Of a stretch of 64,000 nt of DNA, positions 20,933 through 30,892 are shown piece by piece (within the stretch, counting starts at the first letter, position 1; every line of letters starts with the position of its first letter). The position numbers were made by a program, and so were the translations under genes. This DNA comes from Chionoecetes opilio (lineage: Eukaryota; Arthropoda; Malacostraca; Decapoda; Majidae), in NCBI GenBank assembly GCA_016584305.1, contig JACEEZ010023407.1:425001-489000 (forward strand), in the 5' to 3' direction. The notes beneath the pieces were generated by a model that worked only from the letters and a program-made list of their open reading frames with translations, did not search any database and was not told where the DNA came from.

Positions 20933-21825
20933 AGTCTGGTTCACACTGGGCAAAAGGCGGCACTTTGTAGCGCCGGGAAGTCGGCCTCTATATTTCATAT
21001 ATAGATGATTTCATATATATCGCTCGGGCTAGTGCGGAGATTACGTTCACACACGCAATTCGTCCGGGAAACAAATGCTGGTTTGTTGTTGATGGACACC
21101 TGCCGCTGCCAGCAGTGGGTGGGCAGGTCAAAGGTGGTGACATTCAGGGCGAGGAGTTGAGCGTGTAGCACTATAATTATAATTAACAGGGTGGGCGAGG
21201 AAGCGTGGACACTGCAGCAGCAAGTGTTCAATGGTTTCCGGAACGTTCTCGTACCAGGGGCAGTGAGGGTCTCAGGCAGCAGGGTCAGGGATCACGTCGC
21301 ACTAGTGATTGGCTTGTGTGTATTTGGCGCGCGAAAGATACGATTACGCGCACTTTATTATGAAGTAGTATTGATAGTTTCATTTTTTCATTGATATCAT
21401 CTACTAAATCAAACCCCACGTCTAACCTAAAATAATCTGATTTAAACTAACAACCGTTTCTGGCTGTAGCCAAAACGGAAATTTTTTGGTATTATATGTA
21501 TCGCCATTGGCATGGAAATTGGGGAAATTGGGACTCAAATTAAGATGAAAAGATCTGCACGATGATGTAAATTAAATTTGTTAGTTTTTAGTGCCTAATA
21601 CCGAAATTATACCAATAATTGGGGTGAGTAGGGAAGAGGGACGTGCTGGCTTCTGCGTTTATTTGAATTTGGCGCGCGAAATTCTCGGCCACTCGGCAGA
21701 TAAAAGACCCAATCGAGCGGTGTGTGATTTTTTGGAAAAACATTGGCCGAGATGACTCCCAGCCTCAGTCTCAGACCTCTTCTCAGCCGTTTGTTTGCCG
21801 TCAATAGCCCAGTGTGAGCCAGGCT
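20933..21825. mobile_element. PIF/Harbinger-like MITE nested in the hAT
   Basis: Terminal repeats AGTCTGGTTCACACTGGGC and AGCCTGGCTCACACTGGGC (inverted) are flanked by TAA on both sides (20930-20932, 21826-21828). A 3-bp TWA duplication and this kind of terminus fit PIF/Harbinger. Inside, 21040-21290 on the minus strand is a LINE C-terminal fragment (CPWYENVPETIEHLLLQCPR). Confidence 0.75.
21040..21290 (-). repeat. LINE C-terminal fragment
   Basis: Minus-strand translation shows CPWYENVPETIEHLLLQCPR, and in a shifted frame LLALNVTTFDLPTHC, the Cys/His-rich end of an RNase H-bearing LINE. It is frame-shifted and enclosed in the MITE. Confidence 0.6.
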
Positions 21826-22980
21826 TAACATCGGGGTTGCCAGATAGTTGGGCGGGTTTATGGCCAAATTAACTGATAAAAAAGTATCTAAACTTTTATA
21901 TTAAATGTATTTAAATACAATGTATTTAAATACTCAAAAAAGTATTTAAATACTGTATTTAAATACATGACAACCAATGTATTTATGAATACATTTATAA
22001 ATACACAAATGTATTTAAATACGTATTTAAATACAATTGTATTTAAATACTGCCCAGCTCTGGTAGTAGTTGTGGTTCTTCCATCTCTAGGCAGTGTTCG
22101 CATGGGTTGGCCGTTTTATTTGTCATTTGGGTTGTTCCGAGGTAGCCCAGGCGAAGGCGATGCAGGCTGGTGACGGTGCTTGGATCCATCGTAGAAGGCG
22201 GGAAAAATGGTTCAAATCGAGTGACTGTTGCATACCACATAGCGGAGATTGAACCCTCTGCGATAAGGTCTTCAAAGGCTGCCTTGTCAAGTTTCTTCAC
22301 TGCAGCAGACACACGAGACTTGATGAGTGAGAGGCTGGGGGAGAGCCGGACAGAGACAGGTTTGTTGGTGGCGGCATGTCGAGCAGCTTGGTCTGCGCGC
22401 TCATTGCCTGCGATCCCTACATGCCCCGGGACCCAGTGAAGGGTGATGTGTTATTGTGAGCTGCAAGGCGTTGAAAGTGATGGTATATTGATGACAGGAG
22501 TAATACGTTGTCCTTTAAGGAGAGGTGATCGAGTGCCTCCAATGATGAGAGCGAGTCGGTGAAGATGTTGATGGCACCGTCACGTAGATTCCTTGCATGT
22601 TCGAGGGCAAATTGTATGGCAGTGAGTTCAGCTTGGAATGCCGAAAAACCATCAGTGATGCAACAGGAGTGGATGTGTCCTTCACACACAAAGGCGGCCC
22701 CAGCCGCACCATATTCACTGACAGGCCCGTCAGTATAATAGGTGGTTGTGCCAGGAGTGGAAATGGCATGTATGGCCGCAAGGCTTTCTTGTCTAAGTAT
22801 GGTAGGGAGGATAGCCTTGGGTTTTGCAGTACCGGGGCGGACGATGGAAATTGGTTTGGGCTGCCAAGGAGGGGGTGACTGAGCATTCATCAAAATATTC
22901 CTATACCATTTGAGTCTCCATCTGTGATTCTGGTTTTGTGAAGGTTAAATGCGTGTCAGGTGTTTTAAGGATTCACTCAC

Positions 22981-23014
22981 GGTCTTGATCACGCACTGGA
23001 ATCATGATCGTCAG
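22981..23014 (-). CDS. Gene A exon 2 (short)
   Basis: This 34-bp exon, GTAACAG|CTGACG ... GACC|GTGAGT on the minus strand, encodes LTIMIPVRDQD and leaves the phase needed by exon 3 as seen in gene B. Starting at the upstream AG (as proposed for gene B) would introduce TAA in this copy. Being short, it is supported mainly by conservation with gene B and by phase. Confidence 0.5.
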
Positions 23015-23334
23015 CTGTTACCCTCCCGAAAAGAGCCTAAAACTCACAAAGACCGATCTATGGGTAAGGCTTCGACCTCACACACCATATACAGCCAAAC
23101 CTTGCATCCCCTTGCTCAGGTGGGACACTACCTTCTCGCTTGTCAGACAAAAAAGATGAAGCTTAATTAATCTTGTTGGTGGTTGTGACGCACTTCAATC
23201 ATGTTGCTGAATGATTCTTTGATCTTATTATTTTTTTTCATTTGTCACTATTGCTGTTATTTTCCTATTTTCGTCACTGCTCTTATTTTCCTATATTCAT
23301 TATTGCTGATATTTTCACATTGTCACTAATGGAA

Positions 23335-23620
23335 GTAGTCTCCGTGGTGTACTAGCTACGAATCTGCGGGCCCTGGTTCGAATCCGGGCCAGGGCAGTCA
23401 GCGGCCAGCCCTAGCAGCTGTTCATCCTTCCTTTCGGGGTTGGTCGATAAATGGGTACCTGTGTTAGGTAACTGTGGTAACCCGGATGTTACACTAGCCC
23501 TGTGTCCCTGGGTAGGGGGTTGTCACTCACCACAGGCTCAAAGGCGAATGTGACGGAGATGAGCACCGAGGCCACGCGCAGCATAGCGTATGTCCCCATC
23601 TCTACCTTTACCTTACTATT
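23335..23620 (+). mobile_element. tRNA-derived SINE, copy in gene A intron
   Basis: The head shows A box CTCCGTGGTGTACTAGC and B box GGTTCGAATCC. A body with TTCATCCTTCCTTTCGGGGT follows, then a tail CATCTCTACCTTTACCTTA. The paralog at 63556-63840 is part of the same segmental duplication, so the two are not independent insertions. Confidence 0.75.
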
Positions 23621-23749
23621 GCTAATGTTTTCTTATTGTCATCATTCCATTTGTTTTCGTACTGTCATTATTGCAATTTTTTTCCTATTATTATTGATGT
23701 TATTTTCCTATTTTCATTATTGCTAATGTTTCTCTATTGGGTCAATTTA

Positions 23750-24162
23750 TAGTTTCACCCAACCAACGATTTTCTGATGCGCCTTATGTTTTTTTGGTGT
23801 GTTTTTATGTGTTTTGAATGAATCTGCTAACTGTTTCTGTCGCAATTTTTTTTTTTTTTTTTTTTTTTTTGCAAAAATGACAAAAAAAAGGGAAAAAAAT
23901 GAACCTAAACCTAACCTAACCTATACCTAACCTAACCTAACCTATACCTAACCTAACCTAACCTATACCTAACCTAACCTAACCTATACCTAACCTAACC
24001 TGTACCTAACTAAAAAAAAAAAAAAACAACAACTAACCTTTATATACCTAAAAAAAAAAAAAAAAATTGCGACACAAACGGTTAGCAGATTTATTCAAAA
24101 TACAGAAAAACACACCAGAAAAACATAAGGCGCATCAGAAAATCGTTGGTTGGGTGAAACTA
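23750..24162. mobile_element. Foldback MITE with telomere-like core
   Basis: Arms of about 115 bp (from TAGTTTCACCCAACCAACG inward) are inverted repeats flanked by TA (23748-23749, 24163-24164). The loop holds T- and A-runs around eight or so CCTAACCTAACCTATA repeats, the arthropod telomere motif. It has no coding capacity. Confidence 0.85.
23903..24009. repeat. Telomere-like (CCTAA)n array in MITE loop
   Basis: Runs of CCTAACCTAACCTATA equal TTAGG repeats with a regular TATA variant. It lies in the loop of the foldback element and is not at a chromosome end. Confidence 0.9.
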
Positions 24163-24203
24163 TAAATTATTCCTCTTTTGTCACTATTGTTGATGTGTTT
24201 CTA

Positions 24204-25640
24204 CAGTGGCCGCCAAATGTTGTGGCCGTCTGCGCGGGTCGGCATGATGCACCGGCCGCCAAATTAATAACCTTTCAAATGTTTTTTTACGCAACTCGAG
24301 CAAGCGGGATTAAAAAATTGATGACATGGCAACAATACACTGACACTTAGCAACACTGCAGGGGTATAACCGTTAAATTTAAGCAAGACAGTGCAGTCTA
24401 GGAGGACAGTGAGAGTGCACGCACTGTTTCACTTCTTTCGTCATTAGTTACGAGGATATTTTCAAACTGTGCAATCGTTTATTCCGTTATGGCTCCTCGG
24501 CGCATTATATCCCAGGATACTATAAGCTCCATATGTGCCTTGCATAGGGCTGGGTTTGGTGCAAAAGCTATCGTAGAACAGACAGGAATTGCAAAAAGGA
24601 CAGTTGAGCGGTGGCTAAAGCGTTGTCGTGATGCCTTGGACGGAGAGACGCCTACACACTTAGCGAAGACTGGACGGCCAAGGAAATGTGCCTCAAAGAC
24701 TTTACATGTTATAAAAAGGCAGCTGAATGTCAAACCAACAAGCACAGCACGTGAAGTGAAGGAAAATAATCCTGCCTTACTAGGTAATGTGTCAGTGAGA
24801 AGTGTGCAGCGTTATGTGTTACGTGATCTCGGACTCTTTTCAAGATCTGCCGCTGTAAAGCCACTCCTAACTCCTCGTCACAAGATAAAGCGACTCACTT
24901 TTGCTAAAGAACACAAAGACTGGCCACTAGAGAAAGTTCGACGCATATTATGGTCGGATGAAAGTGTCTTTACAGTGACAGGAACTAACTTTGCAAAAGT
25001 GAGGCGGTCCAAAAATTCAGACCGACACGACCCTAGGTACACTGTGGAGAGAGTAAGACACCCAGATTCTCTCATGGTGTGGGCTTGCTTTTCATATTAT
25101 GGAGTGGGTAACCTCGTATTTCTTGAAAAAGGTGTTACTGTGAACAGTGAGCGATATTTAGACATCCTGCATGACAATCTTGAAACCTGCTACGACAAGT
25201 GTAGGGCAGAAACTTTTATGCAGGACGGGGCCCCTTGTCACCGGGCAAACGTTGTCAAGGAATGGTTGGATATGTGTGCTATCGATTGCTTTGACTGGCC
25301 TCCTAATAGTCCTGACTTGAACCCAATAGAAAATCTTTGGTCCATAATGAAAAGGAAGCTTCAAGAAGTGGACACTAGTTCAGTGGCGAAGTTAAAAGCT
25401 GCACTGTTAAAATTGTGGGAGGAACTACCAAAGGAGCTTCTTCAAAAACTTGCAGACTCTTTACCTAACAGACTGCAGGATGTTATGAAGAGGAAAGGGA
25501 ATGCAATCAAGTACTAGGATACCGGTGAGTTACACAGTTTCTTGATTTTTAATGTTTTACGAATATTTTGTTGGATTTTGAGTGAGCGTGTCACTGACGG
25601 CATCAGGAAGTCCGACCGCCACAACATTTGGCGGCCACTG
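24204..25640 (+). mobile_element. Complete Tc1-like transposon
   Basis: Inverted termini CAGTGGCCGCCAAATGTTGT (left) and the matching complement (right) bound 1,437 bp, flanked by TA (24202-24203, 25641-25642). It contains one intact transposase frame. This is the only autonomous-looking DNA transposon in the window. It sits in the first intron of gene A. Confidence 0.93.
24489..25517 (+). CDS. Tc1 family transposase, DD34E, intact
   Basis: The 342-residue protein has an N-terminal paired-type helix-turn-helix region (residues 1-110: ISSICALHRAGFGAKAIVEQ, GIAKRTVERWLKRC), a GRPRK AT-hook-like linker near residue 60, and a DDE domain. Catalytic residues are D in ILWSDESVF, D in MQDGAPCH and E in DLNPIENLW. 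Exactly 34 residues separate the last two. Length is normal for Tc1 (about 340). ATG at 24489 lies soon after the terminal repeat and no alternative is needed. It would excise and reinsert the element at TA sites. Recent activity is inferred from the intact frame and the matching ends. Confidence 0.95.
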   Translation: MAPRRIISQDTISSICALHRAGFGAKAIVEQTGIAKRTVERWLKRCRDALDGETPTHLAKTGRPRKCASKTLHVIKRQLNVKPTSTAREVKENNPALLGNVSVRSVQRYVLRDLGLFSRSAAVKPLLTPRHKIKRLTFAKEHKDWPLEKVRRILWSDESVFTVTGTNFAKVRRSKNSDRHDPRYTVERVRHPDSLMVWACFSYYGVGNLVFLEKGVTVNSERYLDILHDNLETCYDKCRAETFMQDGAPCHRANVVKEWLDMCAIDCFDWPPNSPDLNPIENLWSIMKRKLQEVDTSSVAKLKAALLKLWEELPKELLQKLADSLPNRLQDVMKRKGNAIKY

Positions 25641-25858
25641 TATTTCCATTATCATCAACGTGCAGTGCATTTAGCTACCTAATCAATCATTATACACATG
25701 TTGCTATTACGACAATACCGTCATCCTAGAATAATCAGTCTTTCCTCCAACCATCAATGAATTGATACCATCACGGAATCTAAACAAATCTCTATCACTC
25801 ACAAGTTACCAGAGAGTTAGACGTAAAGCAAGGTTTGTGGACAACTCATAAGACTCAC

Positions 25859-25910
25859 CTAGAGCAACCACCACCACCACCACCACGAGGATGCGCGCCA
25901 GTCCTTCCAT
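25859..25910 (-). CDS. Gene A exon 1: signal peptide
   Basis: ATG at 25910 opens MEGLARILVVVVVVVAL and ends in CTCTAG|GTGAGT, a strong donor, phase 1. A valine-rich secretory signal followed at once by a donor is typical of secreted arthropod proteins. Phase matches the longer form of exon 2 seen in gene B (63252-63211). Assignment to gene A rests on position, strand and phase. Gene B's counterpart would lie beyond the window. Confidence 0.65.
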
Positions 25911-26089
25911 ACAGCTGCTCTGATACCAACTGTCCCGTCCGGCCCCGTCCCGTCCAAGGAATATAGAGGACAAGGAAGGTGGTGTCCTATGTAGGCAGAA
26001 AATCCCTGCCCTATGCACTTGCTGGCGCTTAGATGGCGCCACCGTCGCCTCTTCAGGGAATGTAAACAAAAACACCTTTACGGCACCAC
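25911..26089. promoter_or_regulatory. Shared divergent promoter region (179 bp)
   Basis: Only 179 bp separate the minus-strand start of gene A from the plus-strand start of the THAP gene. On the minus strand a TATA-like CTATATTCC lies about 50 bp before the ATG. A GATGGCGCCA-like box sits near the centre. Twenty-odd bases around the TATA (ACCTTCCTTGTCCTCTATAT) recur on the plus strand at 43645-43672. Bidirectional use is inferred from spacing only. Confidence 0.5.
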
Positions 26090-26217
26090 ATGGCTACAGA
26101 CGCCTCATCTACCAGAATGCCACCCATCGCCTCTCGCCTTTGCTGCTGTTTGTGCGGGGAAAAAAAGCGCACACACCCTGGAGTGAAGCTGCATTTGTTC
26201 CCCAAGGATGCCAGAAG
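26090..26217 (+). CDS. THAP gene exon 1: N-terminal half of THAP finger
   Basis: ATG at 26090 leads to RLCCCLCGEKKRTHPGVKLH and LFPKDAR, then AG|GTATGTAAGT, an excellent donor. C-x2-C and the conserved F-P-K-D are the first half of the C2CH THAP zinc finger, which binds DNA. The codon split (AG + A) is completed by exon 2. Confidence 0.85.
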
Positions 26218-27552
26218 GTATGTAAGTGTCGCTGGCAAGGATATTTGAGTCAATAAGAGAAAATCCAGAGTTAAGAAATATCTTTTAAGAACTACCAAGA
26301 CCGGTGTCGTCCGGCATGTTCAGAATCTGCTGAAAAGAGGCACTCCTTATGAGCGCTCCCTCCCTTGCTTCTGAAGCTATCACTGGGTATGTCTGTAACT
26401 CTAAAGGGCTCAAGGTAGCCAAGCCAGCCACCGTGCTATCGAAAATACAAGAAGACACTACCGGTACCGTAGATAAGCCCGTTGCAGTGCAAGTGTGTGA
26501 CACTTTCACCCACACTTTCTTGTAATGGACGAGAATATACAGATGACTAGTGTGTCTGGTAAATATTCGATATTATTCTAGTGTTTGCCCATACTGCCCC
26601 CCTCCCCCAAACAAGCTTGGGGGAATGGGGGCACCCGACAAGATTGTCAAGCTCCCCCGATAAAGCTAAGGTAACATTTTTGTAACCGGGGTTTTGATGG
26701 GGACGGAGCACCCCTTTTAGGAAGTTAGGTTAGATTATCGGGGGTCAAGGGGAGCGGAGCCCCCCAGGTAGGTGGTGAGGTAAAATTTGGTTAGGATGTT
26801 AGGTTAGATTATCTGGGGGTCGAGGGGGGGGTGCAGTCAGTTCGTACACAAGTTGTTTCGTACACCAGTAGATTCGTACACCAAACAAGTTGTTTCGTAT
26901 ACGAAACCATAGTCGTTTCGTGCAATCAGCTCAGAGTTGAAAGTTGCTTCATAAATGGCAGACCTTCTTCGTTGTTGTGTTTCTACACATTGGCACAAAG
27001 CATGCAGTGATATGATTTGTCCGTCTGAGCATTGTTCAAGGGACAACACATGCTGGGACTGCCAATCTGATGGGTAACATGCTGCCTCTGGCCAGGGATT
27101 TGGCGTTCAGCAATCACGTGATATTTCGGCTAATTTGCAATGATTATATTAAATTAATGCTCCATATTCAAGTAGAACTACTATTACCATAGTAATACTC
27201 AGTCAATGTTTTGCTCAAAGACCTAAAATACTGATCATTTTTTTGGTTTGAGGGAACTTATTCGTCTGATAATTGATTGCATGTAGATATGGCATCTGCT
27301 TACCCGTGTTCAGGCTGTAAGGAAGAAGTACTTACGTCCGCGTCAATATGCCAAAGTAGCCAGCACTATATCATTGTTGGATATTTATAAAATGTAAAAC
27401 TGTTTTAATGTTTCAGAAGCATAGCTGATGTAATATAGTTTTTTAATGGTTTTAGGTTTAACAAAGAAAAGGAATACACTACATGGATAAATAATTATAA
27501 TTTGTATAATTTAGTACGATAGAGAGAGAGAGAGAATTGTGCTGCACATACG

Positions 27553-28278
27553 TCTATAATAATATAAGCGAAAGTGTGTCTGTCTGTGTGTGTGTGTGTG
27601 TGTGTGTGTCCGCGATAGGTGCCGCCCCCAGTGCCCCAATCCCATCATATGGCACAGTTTTGGAACCAGGTCGACCAGGGGAACATTTTAAGCATACGTA
27701 TGGGATGATCCGATCACTTTTTTTGTCTTTTTTTTAGCAGCCTATTAGCGAGAATTGTGAAAAAAGGGGGTTGCGAGAATTGAGGAAACCTTGATGTAGG
27801 GTGATGGGTAATGGCCCATTACCCATCACCCACTCACCACTCACATTACCACTCACCCATTACTAATGGGTGAGTGAATGGGTGGGGTGATCGGTAATGG
27901 GTGTGGGGTGATGGGTGAGTGAATGGGTGGGGGGTGATGGGTTGGGGGTGATGGGTGATGGGTGAGGGAATAGGTGGGGAGTGATGGGTAATGAGTGAGT
28001 GAATGGGTGTGTGGTGATGGGTAATGGGTGAGTGAATGGGTGGGTGGTGTTGGGTAATGGGTGAGTGAATGGGTGGGGGGTGATGGGTAATGGGTGAGTG
28101 AATGGGTTGGGGGCGATGTGAATGGGTTGGCGTTAATACATACATTTCTACATCCATGATTTTAGGAAAGCTAGAAGGGGCTATCTGGAGAGTCTGTGTT
28201 TGGTGGGCCGAAGGCCCACCAATAGCCCTCCGCAGGAGCTAGCCAAAAAGTCCGCCCGGAGGGCGGCTTTGCGGCTAG
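27553..28278 (+). mobile_element. Non-autonomous Helitron, copy 2
   Basis: It starts TCTATAATAATATAAGCG and ends with the CCGCCC-GGA-GGGCGG hairpin and GCTAG followed by host T. The internal array GTGATGGGTAATGGGTGAGT is longest here (about 27800-28110), with a (GT)n at 27588-27609. The base before TC is G, whereas the other copies have the expected A. Confidence 0.85.
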
Positions 28279-28503
28279 TATATAATAAAACTTGTATGTA
28301 ATGTCGTTTATTCTACATAACATTTTAAAGATACAGAAATAACCACCACTGAAGTTTCATAAATATGACTTTTATATAAGTAAAATTCCCAGAGCATCAA
28401 TATTTTGGCCCTTGAAATCGGAATGGTGCAATTCTTTTGCTCAGTTTTCAATAGTTACCTCCGCCAACGAAGTTAGAGGGGTTATGTTTTCACCCCGATC
28501 TGC

Positions 28504-28535
<32 letters not shown>

Positions 28536-28704
28536 TAGTGTACAGGATTTCTCGAAAAGTTACGAATATATTTGGACCAAACTCGGTATACCAAGTCTAT
28601 TTGGTATAAGGAAGAACTTGTTTAATTTTGGATGAAATCTATTGACAACTGTTACCATGGCAACCAATTGATGAAATATTCGGCCGGAGGTATGCGCTCA
28701 TAAT

Positions 28705-28873
28705 ATAAGATACTTTGATCCTATCTAGACACTTTGCAAGTACCAACTACAAGGTTATTGACTATACAAAGCGCCACCACGCCAGGACGAACTTGGTGGA
28801 CTCGAACCGCTGACCGAATGCAGGGTCTCTACACACGGACCGCGCGCTCTACCACCAGGCCACCCTGGCGGGT
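28705..28873 (-). mobile_element. 169-bp tRNA-derived SINE with 12-bp target duplication
   Basis: On the minus strand it begins GCCAGGGTGGCCTGGTGGTA (A-box region), with B box GGTTCGAGTCC. It then has a short body and the tail CTAGATAGGATCAAAGTATC. TGCGCTCATAAT flanks both sides (28693-28704, 28874-28885). It is inserted in the repeat at 28450-29172. The last 44 bp recur identically at 4817-4861. Confidence 0.9.
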
Positions 28874-28889
28874 GCGCTCATAATAATGA

Positions 28890-29118
<229 letters not shown>

Positions 29119-29798
29119 ATATTTTATTAAAAATTTGGGCGGAGTATGCGCTCTACTGAGTGCACCCCCCCCGTCCCTATTCAGTATGTTTCAAAGCCTA
29201 AAGTCCAGTACCTACTAGATTAAATAAATATGCTTGTTACATTGATACAAAAAAACTCTCATAACACTGCTATGCTTTTTAATTAGGAGTCAAACTTGAC
29301 TACTAGAGTTACGAAACAACACCAGGTATGTACGAAACAACTCAAAATCAGTGTACGAAACAACAAACAAAACCTGGGTATGAAACAACTTGTGTACGAA
29401 ACTCCCTGTAACCGTCAAGGGCCCCTCCGCTAGGAGGTTCGGTTAGATTACCGGGGTGGCCATCTAAGAGGTTAGGTAAATTTCAATAAATCTAGGTAAA
29501 TTTGGTACCCCTACATACGTAACTCCTAAAAGACGTGCTTCAGACGCATTATTTGTTCTCCACCCGAATACCCAACATTCCCAATTTCCCACAGGTCCCC
29601 AAGCCTGCTTGGGGGAAAGGGGAGAGTATGGGCAAACACTAGAAATTTACTAAATATTACGCAGGAGTTGGCGGGCTCCACAGGCCGTACAGCTTGTGTT
29701 TTCTATATTATTTTCGGCTAAGTATATTGTGCAGTAGCAATTTTTTATGTCCATGCTATGTTCTAAATTAGATATATGAGATTAAATAAATATTCCAG

Positions 29799-29932
29799 AC
29801 AATTGCAATGGCTCCAGACCCTGAAGATAGCATATGTGAAGAACACCCAGTCCATCTGTGAGGAACATTTTGAACCCAAGTACATCAGCAGCACAGAACG
29901 TCTGCTGAATAATGCGGTTCCAATTCCTACAG
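29799..29932 (+). CDS. THAP gene exon 2: C-terminal half of THAP finger
   Basis: After AATATTCCAG the exon reads QLQWLQTLKIAYVKNTQSIC, EEHFEPKYIS and LLNNAVPIPT and ends CTACAG|GTAAGG. It supplies the invariant Trp, the C-x2-H pair (CEEH), the HF, and the A-V-P box, completing the THAP domain begun in exon 1. Phase at its end (1) does not match the next recognised exon. Confidence 0.85.
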
Positions 29933-30395
29933 GTAAGGGAACGTCAAGTACTACATATTACACGTTACTGTACATTCACAAAAAATTACCACACTTTGCG
30001 TTGTATCGGTCAGAGTTGAATTATATATATTGTAAACAAGGCCAGCTGAAACAGGTCGATATCATCAAACTTTCCACAAGTATGTGTTTAGCTCTAATTG
30101 TACCCAAATTTTTACCACAAATGGAGTGGGTGAGGAGGCTTCACATGGGTACCTGGGTAAATATTATATATATACAACAGATTGAAAATATGAATAGTAA
30201 CATTCATAGCTCTATTTAAGCTCATATATATTACATATACCTTAGGCTTTCAATACAACCAACATTTGCATGTACATTAAAAGCAAAGCCGACCGGACAC
30301 CCCTGCCGCCATCTTTTTCCCCAGCAGGAAAAACATCCCCACGGACTGACCAAAGGCCACATTTTATACCCTAGTTAGTAAAATTCGTAGCGCCT

Positions 30396-30583
<188 letters not shown>

Positions 30584-30892
30584 TTCTTTTTCTTTTTTAT
30601 TTAAACAACTGACATGGTATACATGGGGCTACAAATAGCAAAGAGGTTGTTGTAGGCAACGGGTGGCAGAAGCTAAAGATGCCCCCTGTCCCGGGGACAT
30701 CTATCTGAAAGGTATGCCTTATAGGATAAACTAAATATATAATGTTACAGACTGAGGGTCACTGTCCGTCACAGGCACTTTTCAGGCGCACTATTTACAC
30801 GTACACTGTGTCACTGTGTCAATGTGTGTCACTATGTGTGTGTGTCACTATGTATCACTATTGACACGACACTGTGTTACGCCTTACGGGCA

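Larger units (their letters stand above)
20620..22062. mobile_element. Non-autonomous hAT element
   Basis: Ends CAAAGCTGGGCA and, inverted, CAGAGCTGGGCA are flanked by a perfect 8-bp duplication GTAGTAGT (20612-20619 and 22063-22070), the hAT hallmark. Subterminal regions are packed with TATTTAAATAC palindromes. No transposase is encoded. It carries another inserted element at 20933-21825. Confidence 0.92.
20437..22880 (-). mobile_element. RNase H-bearing LINE 3' region, interrupted by a hAT element
   Basis: The minus strand from 22880 to 22063 encodes a LINE-type RNase H (YYTDGPVSEYGAAGAAF, FQAELTAIQFALEHARN, INIFTDSLSSLEAL). A C-terminal zinc-like end follows (SLHRLRLGYLGTTQMTN, CEHC). After the hAT insertion it resumes at 20611 with HYVLHCPSTARLRLYHH and VVASYPPPR-stop. 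At least one frameshift lies near 22420. The relative at 44878-45218 confirms the uninterrupted order. Confidence 0.8.
16074..25910 (-). pseudogene. Gene A: secreted 27 kDa hemolymph glycoprotein-like (DUF1397), exons 3-4 lost
   Basis: Conceptual splicing gives exon 1 (25910-25859, signal peptide), exon 2 (23014-22981), then, after a gap, exons 5 (18879-18725), 6 (16739-16592) and 7 (16365-16074). The spacing of about a dozen cysteines and the F-[IV]-C, Q-T-C and R-Q-C patterns resemble the insect 27 kDa hemolymph glycoprotein family, whose biochemical role is poorly known. Compared with gene B, a block of about 740 bp carrying exons 3-4 is replaced by LINEs (19413-22880). If exon 2 started at the stronger upstream AG it would meet a TAA here. 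The 3' exons remain open. I regard the locus as a truncated paralog; the family call is from memory of conserved features. Confidence 0.65.

Noticed and set aside
23531..23599. Minus-strand exon-like MGTYAMLRVASVLISVTFAFEPV followed by GTGAGT (also 63829-63761), resembling a signal-peptide exon
   Set aside because: It lies in the tail of the tRNA-derived SINE on the opposite strand, and the two copies come from one segmental duplication, so conservation is not independent. The exon at 25910-25859 is a better start in phase and setting. Transcript data could reverse this.
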